From assembly GCA_964006375.1 (NCBI GenBank), contig OZ023264.1, forward strand, positions 173,586,295 through 173,650,294: 64,000 nt of DNA, read 5' to 3'. The notes beneath the pieces are model-generated. The model did not search any database. It saw only the letters and a program-made list of their open reading frames with translations, and was not told where the DNA came from. The number at the start of each line of letters is the position of its first letter. The stretch's first letter is position 1. Shown here piece after piece: positions 14,331 through 31,069 of the stretch. Both the position numbers and the translations under genes were made by a program. The stretch comes from Tillus elongatus (lineage: Eukaryota; Arthropoda; Insecta; Coleoptera; Cleridae).

Positions 14331-15012
14331 TAGCTAATTTTCGTAGAAAAAATTCGTGAATGGGGCGACGGCGACCTCTGAATTTTAAAAAGATTTCTTC
14401 AAATCAGCGCAAACTAGGCCCCCTGGCATCCATATCCGGGTTTACTTTCAGTTTTTATCTCTTTGCATATATACAAGTTGACACATTTCTACGGTCTTGT
14501 TAATATAGAAGATACTAGAAAGAATTGTATACGTTAATTTTAGGGTGTTTAAGCTACATCTTATAAACATATTTTGACAATCACAGGGCGGTCCAGAAAT
14601 TGATAAATTGTTGGTGATCCCTAAGTTGTTTTTTTAGAACACCCTTATATCATTGCATTTTTGGATTTTTTGTCGAAATATGATGCATGTTTGTAAGAAA
14701 AAAATCTAGACAAGGTAAGTGCGTTTTGGTAGCGATTTTTCATTAATCCTTCAAATTTAAATAAATTAATTTGCTATTAACCTAAGGTTTGTTTGCTAGG
14801 AGACCAGTTTTGTCGGAAACATTTTAAGTTTATTTTCGGAAAATGTTTGTACATTTTCAAACAATAATTAATTTTGATAAAATATGGTACATTGTTTCTG
14901 CTATATAGGCTATACCGGTAACCAGATTGATGCCTGCTTGCATTAGAAAGACATATTTGCTATTAAAAACATTTTTATGGATATTCGCTACCATAACGCA
15001 CTTGCTGCGTCC
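14331..15012 (+). mobile_element. HINE-like element with an internal inverted 3' end
   Basis: 5' hairpin AGCTAATTTTCGTAG...AAAAATTCG, conserved ATATCCGGGTTTAC block, no (TA)n array, and 3' terminus AACGCACTTGCTGCGTCC ending at 15012. A second, inverted terminus (AAGTGCGTTTTGGTAGCGA) lies at 14708-14740, enclosing a 305-bp terminal cassette. Confidence 0.7.
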
Positions 15013-15655
15013 AGACTTTTTACTCTCTAATTCCCAGTTACATCTGGTAATAAAATTTTATGCAGTATTTTTTAGGTCATGGCTATATAATGAGCAAACT
15101 CTACCAATGATAAAAGTGCATTTTATAGATGTTGCTGGAAAACGGCTTCAGAAGATATAACGGTGTGTATACTATTTTATGACACTTCGCTCCATGTATG
15201 CATACATTTTACATATTTTACAGCTTTTGTTAGAAGGAGATTTTCCTGGAGCAGGATATTTTAAATATGTATGAAATGTATTGTAGAAATGCAACTACCT
15301 TGCCAAAACAAAGTAGTTTTGAACTTTCTTTCAAAAGAGCTTAGTGTCTTTAAGATGGTTTTTATTGAAAAACAAGAATTGTGCAAAATATGATAATATT
15401 AGTTAGCGTAGCAATACGATGGCCCGCTATGGAGACTAGGTGCAAATAATTAAACAGAATTTCGAATTTTAAAAAGACAGTACCTACCGGAAAATATCAA
15501 TACGCTAAAAGTAGTTTCTTTAAGCAAATATTTCGACCATTGTGGCGCGCATTAATCGACTGAGAGTAGTTAAAGGTATATGTTAGGAGGCTATAGCCAT
15601 ACAAGTAGGCTAGAGTGTGCCCCTACTTATAAGTAATTTTCCCATATGATTAACT
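15013..15655. other. Unassigned AT-rich DNA
   Basis: Nothing recognised between two HINE-like copies. Confidence 0.4.
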
Positions 15656-17276
<1,621 letters not shown>

Positions 17277-17604
17277 AAAAACACCACTTTTCTTGTTAAC
17301 TTAAAAATTTTGAATTTGATGTCTTAGTATTGTTAGTTTAAAATAGGTCATTGCAAGTGGTTTCCTAATGTAAAATTTGATGTGCAAAGATGTTAAAGTA
17401 AAATTATTATAATTAGAGAGGAGTAATAATAAATTATACTTATTTCATTTGCCTATTGGCTCATATTTTTAAGACTAATAGTGGAAAATTTGGTGCTTAA
17501 TTTAGGTATTCAGATAAAGATATAACAACCCTCATGTGTTCTTGAATGATAGATGAAAAACGTCGGTAACGCTGTATTCAATAAGGTTCAATGGTAAAAA
17601 AATG
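17277..17604. other. Unassigned DNA
   Basis: No supportable feature. Confidence 0.4.
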
Positions 17605-17655
17605 TTGGGGACGCAGCAAGTGCGTTATTGTAGTGAATTTTCAAAAGAATAATAT
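17605..17655 (-). mobile_element. HINE-like 3' terminal fragment
   Basis: ACGCAGCAAGTGCGTTATTG followed by TAGTGAATTTTC, the family's 3' end in minus orientation, lying just before the Penelope-like remnant. Confidence 0.65.
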
Positions 17656-17727
17656 ATCATAGTACTTAAATATTGAATGAAAGGCTTATCCTCCAGACAC
17701 CAAAACTTATTTCAGATTTCTCTTACT

Positions 17728-17768
17728 CCCGACGCGTTTCGATACTCCAAGAAGTCATCTTCAGGGGA
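17728..17768 (-). ncRNA. Hammerhead-like motif of the Penelope-like element
   Basis: On the minus strand the sequence has CTGAAGA, then a weakly paired segment in place of stem II, then GAA, ACGCGT and C. The flanks can pair as a 4-bp helix I (TCCC with GGGA). This is the arrangement of the short-stem-III hammerhead ribozymes described in Penelope-like elements. Stem II is poorly formed, so activity of this copy is doubtful. Confidence 0.5.
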
Positions 17769-18659
17769 TAAATCTACAAACATAACAAGAGAGGTCTGTC
17801 AGAAAAACATTAGTTTTTCCGGTAGGCAATTGTGCATGTCAGAGCACAATGATGACAAGGTGATCTTCACAGAAAAGTCAAATGTTAAAGTCACAAGTCA
17901 CACAGTAAAACATCAACCAACAGTCAATTTAAAATCTAAAAAGCCAAAAAGCTACAGATACAGTAATAACAGTTAAAATATGATAAGTTAAACATGCAAT
18001 TACATTAACAAAACTAAAAGCATCAAAGCAGCTAAAAAGCGCTGAAAGTCACAAAAAATGCAGAAGTCTAATATTTGAACATTAAGAAAACAAGTCTATT
18101 GTAGCAGCACAACGCAAAGCCAATGAGCGAAACTGACAGGTTAAACAACACAATAGGCAGGCAAAATGAAGTAAGAAACCCAATGAGAACCGACAGGGCA
18201 AAGAAACTGTGAAACATTAATTGAACAAAAACAAAATGAGCCATACTCACTTCAACAATTCTCAAAAAAATTAACTCGAAACTATACAGGAAGGTTCAAC
18301 AGGTCACAACTTCATCCATTGTGCTAGGGGCCCTACAACACTACATCGCATATTGCCAGAAAATTGTCTTCAAATACAAAGATCAATGGAAAAGATCAGC
18401 GATTTTTAACAACCATGATGAGGGGCGGCCATTATGTGAACTTGAAACGGGCAGTGTGCACTGGCACAGGTGCGGGAAGAAGTGTCAGAAGCGAAACATA
18501 TCAATGATAAAAAAGTAAGAAATGGAAGGGGAGCCATAGAGCAGCCATCTTCAAACCATAATGTTCATGGTCATGCAGAAAAACCATAAAGTTCAGTAGC
18601 ACTGTTACACCAATTGGCTATAGAATGAAGGAAAGTTAGTTACATCCGTGTTGGACAGG

Positions 18660-19640
18660 TTTAAAACATCACTGGCTTGGCACTTGGAATGTTTGAAAAT
18701 CTCAATTTCCTCTAAGACGAATTGTTCTACGCCAAAACTTGAAGGGTGCAAGATTTCAGCATCTGTATTTTTGCTGAAGCAGTGGCAACTCTCCCTTAAA
18801 TGGCAACCAAAGACTGACGTGTCATTGTTGAGCTGGTTTCTACTTCTAAGGTGTTCTGTGACTCTGCTGCCCGGTTCTTCCTATGTAGACCCTCTTCCGG
18901 TTCTTCCTATGTAGACAGCTTTACAACCGGGGGTACCACATTTTAAGCGATAAACACCCGACTTCTTCAGGTCTGGGATGCTAGCCTTGTTGTGAATAAA
19001 TAAATTGTTGACGGTGTTCAAAGACTTGAATGAAAACCTGACATTGTCACATTTGAGCGCCTTGACAACGGTATTGAAAACAGGACCACAATAGGTGGAC
19101 GGCAAATACGAAATCCTCTCAGGTTGAGCGAGGGGTAAACTCGTGCTCGCTTCTATCAAGAGCTGACGGCTCTTTCTGTTGACGAACTGATAGACTATGT
19201 TGAGTGGGTAGTCGTTGTTGACTGCGAGTTGTTTGATGAGGTTTAATTCTCTGATGAAGTCAATCCCCGACAGTGGGATTCGAAACAATCTGTCAACCAA
19301 AAATCTGAGAGGCCATCTTGTGGGACATAAGATGGCACGACTTGAATGGAATGAGGTGGTCTATCTGAGTGGGTTTTCTATAAATGTCAAACAAAATGCT
19401 GTGGTTGGACCTCTTCAACTTCAGGTCGAGGAAGCTTATGGACGACTCGGCTTCCAACTCCATCGTGAAACCGATGTTGATGTGCAGGGCATTGAGCCAA
19501 CCCTGGAACAGGTAGAGCTACTCTACGATGCCAGACCAAACCACCAAGATGTCACCAACATAGCGTGACCAAGAAGAAACGTACCTTAAGTAGAGGTTAT
19601 AGTATCTGAAAATCAGTTCCCTTTCAAAGAACACTTTCGG
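18660..19640 (-). pseudogene. Penelope-like reverse transcriptase/GIY-YIG pseudogene
   Basis: Reading right to left on the minus strand: a region RYVSSWSRYVGDILVVW near 19590-19540, where the catalytic YVDD box is YVGD (an Asp lost); then GFTMELEAESSISFLDLKLK and FDIYRKPTQIDHLIPF; an open stretch of 139 codons (18881-19300) ending in the GIY-YIG module SGVYRLKCG...AVYIGRTGR; then, after a local duplication near 18880-18915 that breaks the frame, a C-terminal part reading VFGCHLRESCHCF and VEQFVLEEIEIFKH. Order and motifs are those of Penelope-like polymerases. The active-site change, a stop near 19290 and the duplication show it is dead. Confidence 0.85.
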
Positions 19641-19951
19641 CGCAGATTTCCTCCCCGCCCAGAAACCTTATTAACTCTTGGTTCCTTAAGTTTCTTGGGG
19701 GTTATTTGTACCAAATTTTCCTTGTGGCTTGTGCATCCAAGGGTGGTTTTGAGCATGTTTCTGAAAAAATTCGGTAAATTTTGGTAAATTTACAGTTTAC
19801 GGCAAGAAGGGTTTTTAGATTTTTTTCAGAAACATGCTGAAAACCCCCCTTGGATGCACAAGCCACAAGGAAAATTTAGTGAAAACAACCCCTAAGAAAC
19901 TTGGGGGATCAAGAATAAATAGGGTTGCTGGGCGGGGAGGAGATCTGAGCG
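19641..19951. repeat. Inverted repeat with arms of about 130 bp
   Basis: Positions 19641-19770 and 19820-19951 are imperfect inverted copies (CCTTGTGGCTTGTGCATCCA on the left; its complement on the right). A third copy of the right arm stands alone at 28866-29015, so the arm belongs to a dispersed repeat. Confidence 0.75.
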
Positions 19952-19959
19952 GAGAATGC

Positions 19960-20496
19960 TAAAACACATTTGGTCGGACTTTGAAAAGATGCGTTTTTCA
20001 CATTTTGCAGCAATACTTTCTTTAAACCCTGTATGCCGCAAACAACACCCATATTTGCCCAGGTCCAGTAACGTTTTTGGGGGTTGCCCCCAAGAAATTT
20101 TTCTTGTAATTTATGCTTTGAAGGTAGTTTTATGCTTGGAGAAGGGAAAGGAGAACCTCCCGTGTTTTTGGGTGAGGAGCAGAAACCCTCTTCGTCCTGG
20201 GGGTTTTTCTTCCACTTCTCCATGCATACAATCACCCTCAATGCATGGAACATAGAAATCTTTTTATGTTTCGCTTTGCAGTGTATTTTTTGCTGGGTAT
20301 ATCAACGGTTTTGTTGATTTTGTATCCAAATTACTGTATAAATATTTCTGTCAGAGGTCATGTTTTTGTTTGTCCTTCTTTATCTTATTTTTTACCGTTC
20401 TTAATTAAACGTTTTCTAACTCTTAATATAAGACTAAATTACCACGATATATTATTCTTATAAAACTTCACTACAATAACGCACTTGCTGCGTTCC
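19960..20496 (+). mobile_element. HINE-related element, second subfamily
   Basis: Shares about 500 bp with 30020-30567 (TTTAAACC...GTATRCC, CCAAGAAATTTTTCTTGT, TGCTTTGAAGGTAGTT) and ends with the same 3' signature as the main family (TTCACTACAATAACGCACTT, then GCTGCGTTCC). It has a different interior and no (TA)n. Confidence 0.65.
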
Positions 20497-20505
20497 AAAC
20501 ATTTT

Positions 20506-21212
<707 letters not shown>

Positions 21213-22315
21213 CTAACTTTTTTTTAAATTCTCAATTATTGGCTAGTCTGGTTCCTGATTATTTTAGAGCAAAATTGTATCAGACTTTGAAGAAAATCCC
21301 ATATTTGTGCATTTAAAAAATTTCATACAAATCCCAGTATTTCGTCGTCAGTCGAAGAACCGAAGAAGAAATTTTCTTTATGAAAGATCGCTAAAAACAA
21401 AAGTTGAACAGATTATTTGAAGCGCACAACTGGAAAAATATTAAATTGAATCTGTTAAAAGTCCACAACCATAACAGGCAATAATTCCTTCTTATTTGTA
21501 TTCAAGCAACTTTTGATCTTATTACAGAATACACAGCTACAAAATACATGGCAAAGAATCCACAAAGAAGCCTCCCCAGTGATTTATTAAACAGTATTCG
21601 AGAAGGACGCAGAAGTTGTGTAAATAAATGAGAGATGCACTCTAAAAAGTCCGCTTATTCTCCAGTAGAAAACTCCGGATGGAGTTTCCCTAAGTAATAA
21701 TGTCAACGAAATGAATTTAAAGTGTGAGAATTGAATTTCTCTTGGCATATATTTATGTTAAAGCAGGCAACTCCCCATTCTGGCTGTCACATCAAGATGA
21801 TATTACATTTATGTTCGTCTGATAGCATGAAATACATATCTGGAATATTTAAGGAGACGACTTCTGTATGGATTTGAGCGCAAATGTTCCGAACGGGATA
21901 TGTATTTCCGGGCATTGTGTTCCACGCAAAGCTGACAGGGAGACAGGAGGGTAAGCATACGATTCAGGCAGACGCGAAGAAGAAGAAGAGGGATTCCCAG
22001 AGCGACGGGAATCGCGGTTTCTCTACTCCGTGTTAACTCGACTCCCCTTACGCACTAAGATGTTTCCAGGAAGTTAGCAGTAATTTGTCTCAACTATCTT
22101 TGCTTCCTGTGTCAGAAATTATTGCCCAAATACACAGTTATGGTTTACATAATTAGTCCCAATTACTTGTCATTCCGCATGACGTAATTTTAATACAAAA
22201 TTTTGAGTTAAAACGCGCTAATAAAACCTTATATATGCAAATTTACTCCGTATATACCAGACATTCTTTTTGAAATAAATATTAGCATTCCAAGCGACGC
22301 TTCTTGGTTTTCAGT
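21213..22315. other. Unassigned intergenic DNA
   Basis: No gene recognised. The sequence is less repetitive and slightly GC-richer at 21.9-22.1 kb (a GAAGAAGAAGAAG run), with no supported frame. Confidence 0.4.
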
Positions 22316-22432
22316 GAATTTTCTTTGAAAAAATTCGCTAATGAGGAGATCCCGACATTTGAATTTTGAAAAAATTTCCTCAAATGAGCGCGAGATAGGC
22401 CTCCTAGAACCCATATTCCAGAGTCAGTTTCA

Positions 22433-22510
<78 letters not shown>

Positions 22511-23095
22511 TGTCCCAGAAGTCGTAAATCAATCGTCACATGAAGATAGGCTAGCTCAAGCCCTTTCAGAAAAACCCTATATGATCTTATCAAAAAGTTT
22601 ACGGTTTCCAAGATATTGACAATTTTATAGAAAACAAATGAAAATTGTCAAATTTATTACCCCCCCCCCCCCCACACACACACACTTGCAGAAAAAACCT
22701 TTGCGGAATGTTATTTATTTTTGTGCCTGTTAATTCTCAATAATAGCGTTATCGAGCCAATCTGAAATATTTTTCACACCGATAACTCAAAAAATAATGG
22801 GCCGATTTTTATCAAATTTGGTACCTTCCTTATGCACAGGGCTTGAAAAATTTCGTTGGCCAGAAAAATCGGCCTAATTTTCCCGGAAAATTTTGTGTTT
22901 TTCTTCTAAAAAAAATGGTAGCTCCTAAAATAACAAAGTAAGACCAACCAAATGTGGTACGCTCATTTCCGTCATAATGAGCATCCTATGATATCTCTAT
23001 GTTGAAAGACAAAAAAGTTAAAGGTAAATTAATTTGTAATTAATTAAATCTGACGAGACAAAGTTAAAACGTCAAAATTGATAATTATGGCAGTT
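22316..23095 (+). mobile_element. HINE-like element with a mariner-type MITE in its TA array
   Basis: 5' hairpin AGTGAATTTTC...AAAAATTCGCTAATG, GAGCGCGAGATAGGCC, then (TA)n at 22436-22507. A 250-bp mariner-type terminus follows directly (22508-22770), after which the family resumes with CACACCGATAACTCAAAAAA. It ends without the 3' hairpin near 23095. Confidence 0.7.
22508..22770 (+). mobile_element. Mariner-type terminal segment (MITE-like)
   Basis: ACTGTCCCAGAAGTCGTAAA and the following 200 bp match 7499-7720 and, inverted, 4974-4815. It lies between the (TA)n and the second half of the host element. A C15(AC)n microsatellite sits at about 22662-22686. Confidence 0.65.
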
Positions 23096-23621
23096 GTTGG
23101 TACGAACGTGACTTAAAAATACGACACGAAATGACTAACAAGCTCCCAGATCTGTGTCTAAGTCGTTATTTTCCTTCAGTTCGTTGAAATGTGAGCGAGA
23201 AATCCATTGTAAATAATAATTGTTTGGTGAAAATAAAAAAGACGTTAATACAATTAACGTACTACTGTATATACCTGCCAGTCTTCCTAATTGAACGTGG
23301 CCGAGTCGCTTAAGTCCTGTACATCTCCGATAGTCGAGTCTTACATGACGGGTTCTAATCCTGGTTAGTGACTTCACTTTTTATGATTTTTTAACCTCCT
23401 TCCACTTTGCCGTTATCTGATCAGATTGCTGTTATTTTGATGAATTTTTTAGCGAGTTTTTGTAAAAACATGATTTAATAAAGAAGAGAAGAAAACTTTT
23501 AAAACTTAATTCAATTTGAATAACATATCTGGTTGTTTGTTCTTGCCCTAAGTTATTGAAACCGTTCCATATTTAATACAGTCGTAGACTTTCTCGTGGA
23601 TTCACAAGTGCTTGTTATAGT
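23096..23621. other. Unassigned DNA
   Basis: An 80-codon minus-strand frame (23135-23377) shows no known domain. No feature supported. Confidence 0.4.
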
Positions 23622-23743
23622 GAATTTTTTTTAAAAAATTCACTAATGAGGAGACCCCGACTTTTGAATTTAGAAAAAATTTCTTCAAATGAGCGCGAAC
23701 TAGGCCCCCGAAAACCCATATCCAGGGTCCGTTTCAATTTATA

Positions 23744-23819
<76 letters not shown>

Positions 23820-23825
23820 ATATAT

Positions 23826-23905
<80 letters not shown>
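23622..23905 (+). mobile_element. HINE-like element, 5' half with TA array
   Basis: AGTGAATTTTTTTT...AAATTCACTAATGAGGAG, GAGCGCGAACTAGGCCC, ATATCCAGGGTCCGTTTC, then (TA)n at about 23748-23902 interrupted by GTATGTATATATATATACAT. The 3' half is absent. Confidence 0.75.
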
Positions 23906-23908
<3 letters not shown>

Positions 23909-25364
23909 ATTGGTGAAGGAAAATCTACCTTGCCATATATCAAGGTCATTTGAGCATAATGTACTTTTCCTTCCCGTTTTAACTGCTTCTAGATTTTGAT
24001 TAGGCAAACTGATGTCAAGGCTTGTCAGGAAGGTCAGTTGGGAGGATTTTGCGTAAACAGCGCGTCAGCAAAGTTTTTATTGTGTTAAAATTACAAAAAA
24101 CTCATACAAGTTTTTACTGTCGCGAGACGTTCGTCTCATTAGAATAAAAAAATGTTAAATCTATTTGTAACACATATTATACATACATTTTATCTTTCTG
24201 CCCTCCTTGTTTACATAAACTTTAACTATGCCAAATCTCACACTGCTTCGTGTATATAACACTATTTATTCTTGATATAGCAATTTTATCTAGTCAAAAA
24301 TAAATAAAAAAATTAACGTACATTAGAGGCAGATAAATGGCAGTTATATAACTGATATATCAAAAATAATGTGTTCCTCTTTATGCAGCCCGTTTTTTAT
24401 ATAGATAATGCAATTTTTAAATATTATAAAAGCATTAGTATATTTACAAACTGCAAGTAATACATAACTCGCCCAATAATAATTCAACCCATAGATCATT
24501 TAGTGTCCGCAGTCATAAAATTCATAGGAAATAAAATTACACACTTCGCATATTTACATCCCAAACGATCCTCTAAAGGTTTATATGAATATAGAATCGA
24601 ATATTATTTTTATTATTACCCATCATATCTATATTTTATAGCTTCTGTAATTTTATTGTTGACAATAACAATGTTCTACGCAACGCTCTCTGTATTGTAT
24701 TTGGATTTATCCATATTCAAGAGCCTTTGCGAATAAAACAATTACGAAGGAACTTTATGTTCCGTAACGGCGAGCTGCTTTTAACGATCAACAATAACTT
24801 TCTAATCGAAGTATTCTGAAAAGATGCTTACCACTAGGGAGCAGTTGAGCGGAAAATCTAAACGTTTTTAGAAGTCGGCTTACCTGAAACAAAATAATTC
24901 GTTATAATGCTGGAATTAGACAGAAATGAAACAAAAAAGTTATTAAGCCCGAACTTTATGTCTGCATGTTTTAGAATTTTATATCTCAACAACCTTGTTT
25001 TCATGAAAATTTCTTCTTTATTTAAAAGAAAGGCAATTACAGCTTGTCTGGCTATACAGGGTGGGAGAAATTATTTGAAAAACTCCAGGAGTGTTTCCAG
25101 AATTAAAAGCTGCTTATTTTCGTAGGCTGTCAAAGTTCTTCTTAATTTTGGATACAAATTTGAACACCAGAATGCTGACATAGCCTATTAAACGTTAATT
25201 ATTAATTAGTAACATTTCACAAACATTTGTCAAAAAAGAGTTCAACGAAAAACTATTAAAATATTTCTTCGATAACTGACTAAATAATTGTTTACGAAAA
25301 TCAGCTGGTAAAATACATAAAGTTCAAATTATATAATCCGTAATTAAAAGTAAAAAAAAAATGA
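23906..25364. other. Unassigned intergenic DNA
   Basis: No gene or repeat identified over 1.4 kb. Short frames at 24503-24736 and 24907-25125 lack recognisable domains. Confidence 0.4.
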
Positions 25365-27050
<1,686 letters not shown>

Positions 27051-28865
27051 AAATTCCTTAAAAACTAAAATGTAAAAAGTTGTTACCTAATTAACTTTTC
27101 ACAAAAATTTCAAACTGGGGAAGTGAAACAAAAAACCTGACAACAATTTCAATTTTTTTGCTTAAACGTCGTAAAAAGAATCACAACATATAGAAAACAT
27201 GATTTGGGAACGAATTTATTTTGTCTATAGGTCTCTAGTTCGGTCGTTTTGTCGGTTTGTCGGTCTGTCGATCTGTCAGTCTGTAGGTCTGTACGTCTGT
27301 CTTTTTGTAGCCACGGTGACTTTAGAACGAATTGCGATATCGTCTTCAAATTTGGAATACAGTTTGCACTTAATAAACAAACGGCTTTGATTGTTTTTGG
27401 GTAAAATCTCTTGACGCGGCAGGGGATGAATGGGAAGTGATTTGCTGAAAATTGACATTCTTTCGTTCAAACTCGAGTAAGATTTCTCTTCGGCAGTTGA
27501 GAAACTTTCGGGAGTATTTTGAAAGTGCTCCCTACCCACTCGTAACTTGCTGAAGTCAGTTAATGTATATATATCAGAACAGATAAATCAAAAAATACTT
27601 CACTGATTTGGATCAAATTCGGAAATTGCCCTTATTTTGTTAATGGCTTGGACGAGCTTGTCAATCAGATCATAACGCCCAATTTTTCTTAACAAAAAAT
27701 TTGAAATTTTTTTTAAAACGCAATATCTTTCAAAATATTTAGGTGATTGAAACTAAAATTGAGAACTCAAAAGAACATAGATGGGCGTGATAGTGTACCA
27801 ATTTTCAAGTCTTTTGATCGGAGAAAAATAAATTTATTCGAAATTAATAATACAATTATTTTCGGCATCACTTCAAATTCTATAATGCAATATCTACAAT
27901 GCTGGACAAAGCCAGATGACGTTACCTGTAGTACTACCATTCTATTTAAATAAATCGTAGCTAAAAATCTAAACAATGGAAGTTACAATCATTGCAAGAG
28001 GTCACGATGTAGCTGTCCCTTACCGGGGTTAACAGTTCTTCAGAAATTTCATGTATTGAACCTTTCATGTATAACCATCTCAAATTTTTACAACTTTTAA
28101 TAGAGAAGAAAACATTTTATAAAATTTAACTTTATCAGTTAGTTAAAAATACGGTAATCCAGAGCTGTATTTAATACCTGCAAATTTCGAATTACCCATT
28201 TCTCGTGATTTTTAATTTATCCCTCTAATCCTAATTTACTCTATCTGAGCACGTTTTTAGAACGCATTCGTGTTGGAGCTCCGTTGTCATTTTTCATTCT
28301 TTGGTAATGCCATTTATTCTCAATTGTCAAGATACAATTAGAAATTTAGCCTTAATTTAGATTTTAGACATGATACAATTACTAGAGAGATATGATAATG
28401 TGGCTTCCCTTTTGCACTGTCACGCGCGGGCGGCATGGGGTGAGTACTGTCGCAACATAAAAATATTATACTGCGGTACACTGGGTTAGACGTTCCATCA
28501 CATCTCATAACCTCTTAACAAATTACGAAACTGTGGTTCTTTATTAGATTTTATAAATGTATTTTACTAATTTTTATGTGCATACAGTTAGAAGGATTTT
28601 TATGATCAGAATACTACTGTCACATGATGATGAAATGAAGTTTATGACTGTTAACGCGCTCTAAATAACATCCCTACTTTTCACGTTTGCATTCTCACAA
28701 TGTTAATTAAGGAACCCCCTTAATTATATTTATTTTGTGTTTATATATGTAATACAAAAATAAACAAGAAATGAAAATTCAAGTGAACCTCTTAAATGTA
28801 GTGCTGTATCCTCTATTATCTCAAAAAAACATAATAGGCGACGAAGTGGAATGTCAATTTGGAGT
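27051..28865. other. Unassigned intergenic DNA with a short degenerate tandem repeat
   Basis: At about 27238-27304 a GTCGGTCTGT-type 4/8-nt repeat runs into TTTGTAGCCACGGTGACTTT. The rest shows no gene. Frames at 27747-27953 and 27767-27976 overlap on opposite strands and have no known domain. Confidence 0.4.
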
Positions 28866-29015
28866 TTACTGGGCGGAGGGTTTTTTGAATTTTTTCCTTA
28901 AACATGCTTAGAACCCCACTTGGATGCACAAGCCGCAAGGCAAATTTATGACAAAAAATCCTCAAGACAGTTAAAGGATCAAGAATAAATAGGGGTGCTG
29001 GGCGGGGAGGAAATA
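28866..29015 (+). repeat. Dispersed repeat arm
   Basis: Similar to the right arm of the inverted repeat at 19820-19951 (TTGGATGCACAAGCCGCAAG, GGATCAAGAATAAATAGGGG, TGCTGGGCGGGGAGGA). Confidence 0.65.
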
Positions 29016-30019
29016 TGAGCTGTTGGAGAAACATAATTGGCACGCCCCTGTCTCTTTTACCTTCATTCGGTTGCACTATCCTTTAAGTTTCTACCTGGAA
29101 TTAGTTATCTCTCGATTTCACAGTCCCTTTCAATTTGCTGGTAATCTTTATCCTCTAGCCGTCTGTATCGCATTCTGTTTACGCGTGAAAAATGCCATAC
29201 AAGAATACTTATATACCGTTAGGTCCTTTCCTGTAAATAGCTTTAGCTGTCTTTGACGTGTTCTTAAAATGTACCCAGTGGATTTCTTGACTAGGAATAA
29301 TGCTTCTAAATAGTTGGCCATTCTGCATAACTGACATTATGTTATGTCAACTACGTCAACTAACGTCACGTGAAATCTCGATAAAGCAAGCTTTTCACAA
29401 AGTACAGTTCAGTTTAGTACAGATCTCCTCCTCTTAGCTCCTTGGGACTCCGATACCTCAATCTTCCACTTAAACACCGCTCGTGTGTTTAAGGCAGTTC
29501 AGTTCTATAGTGCACTTCTACTACGAATCTCATCTTCTAAGCTTCTTGGGACTCTAAGACCTCAATTCTCTAGTTAAGCACCGCTCGCGTGATTAAGCCA
29601 GTTCAGTTCAAGTTCCAATCTTCCTACAGAAATTCCGTTCATACAGTGATATAGTGAAAAGTCAGTGTTTTCTTCTAAATTAGAAAGTATACTCGCAGTT
29701 AAATAAATGAAATAACAAGGAGCTAATAACATTGTGAAATCTCCTGAGTAACCCATTAAATCAAGTGTAAAACCGCAAATTGTAAATAAGTGTTAAGTTT
29801 AAAGTGTACCTAGTAACAATACAACATATATAAATAAAAAAAGTGTATAATTGAAATCTTCTGAAATTCAGTGCACCTAGAGTTATAAATACAGTCCACA
29901 TACAGTCCACATCTTCAACATATTCTTTTTCCAACGCTAATTAGCAAAGCCAACTAGTTAGCGAGGGTGGGATCGATACACCTGAATAAAGCAAGCTCTT
30001 CCTTCCCCAATGAGCGTAA
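29016..30019. other. Unassigned DNA containing a two-copy tandem repeat
   Basis: Between about 29407 and 29610 a unit of about 105 bp occurs twice (CTTGGGACTCYRAKACCTCA, CACCGCTCGYGTG, CAGTTCAGTTC). The region downstream (29640-29900) is A-rich with a doubled TACAGTCCACA. It could be a solo LTR or leader of an unidentified retroelement, but no termini were found. Confidence 0.4.
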
Positions 30020-30567
30020 AAACCGCTTTGAAAAGATACGTTTTTTTACATTTGGCAGCAGTAGCTCCTTTAAACCTTGTATACCCCGCACAACACCAAT
30101 ATTTGGTGCAGGTACCGTAGCTTCCTTTAATGTTGGTCCCAAGAAATTTTTCTTGTGCTTTTTGCTTTGAAGGTAGTTGTATGCATGCACAATGCGGAGG
30201 AGAACCCCGTGTTTTTGAGCGAGGGGGTAGAAACCCTCTTTGTTCTGGGGTTTTTCTTCCCCTTCTGCATGCATACAATCACTCTTAATGCATGAACCAC
30301 AGGATTTTTTTATGTTAAGCTTTCTGATGTATTTTTTGTTGGGTATATTTCCTGTTTATCAGTTGCTTTCTTTAAATTTTGTATCCAAAGTATTGTATAA
30401 TTATTTGTGTTAGAGATCATGTTTTTGCCCCAATTTACCTTATTTTGTACTGTTCCTAATTAAATAAACAAAGGTTTTATAACTTTTTAAAATAAGGCTA
30501 CATGACTAATATGTTACATATTATTCTTATGAAAATCGACTACCATAACTCAATTGCTGCGTCCCGA
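30020..30567 (+). mobile_element. HINE-related element, second subfamily
   Basis: Homologous to 19960-20496 along its length and ending with CGACTACCATAACTCAATTG, CTGCGTCC. No (TA)n and no coding capacity. Confidence 0.65.
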
Positions 30568-31069
30568 ACTTTGTTTAGATTCTTATAAAACAGTTAAGGT
30601 TTAAAGCACCTTATATAAATACATTGTAACACCAAATTACTTTAGGCATATTACATAGAGAAACGAGTAGGCACTGCGTATGTGTAATTAAAACTTGGCT
30701 GCGCATTTTTCTGTGGAATTGTAATTCAGAACCACAGTAATAAGAGAAGCACGCTGGAATATTAGTAGGAAAATATATTGTCTTATTCGTATTACACACA
30801 AGAATTAAACGGCGTTATATTACTGGTAATAACGTTACCCGTACATAGAATCTGAGATCAGTTTTAATACCTATTACTCCCGAGTAAAACAATATCTTCA
30901 TGTTTATCTCATTACATTCACTGCTTTGTGTTCTTTAAAGCTACTTTTAATATATCACTTTTAAACATTTTTCGCCACAAACAAGAAAAGCAATTCAAAG
31001 GTGGTTTTGCCTGTGGGCTACTTTTAAATTACATTCAAATGAAGTTATTATTACAGCAGGAAGATCGTG
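30568..31069. other. Unassigned DNA
   Basis: No supported feature. Confidence 0.4.

Larger units (their letters stand above)
17677..19640 (-). mobile_element. Penelope-like retroelement (degenerate)
   Basis: Minus-strand remnant holding the end of the reverse transcriptase, the linker and the GIY-YIG endonuclease, followed by a 3' region with the characteristic CGAAACGCGTC signature of Penelope long terminal repeats (about 17730-17768). Penelope-like elements are a class of retroelement with a reverse transcriptase fused to a GIY-YIG nuclease. Copies are typically 5'-truncated, as here. Confidence 0.85.
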
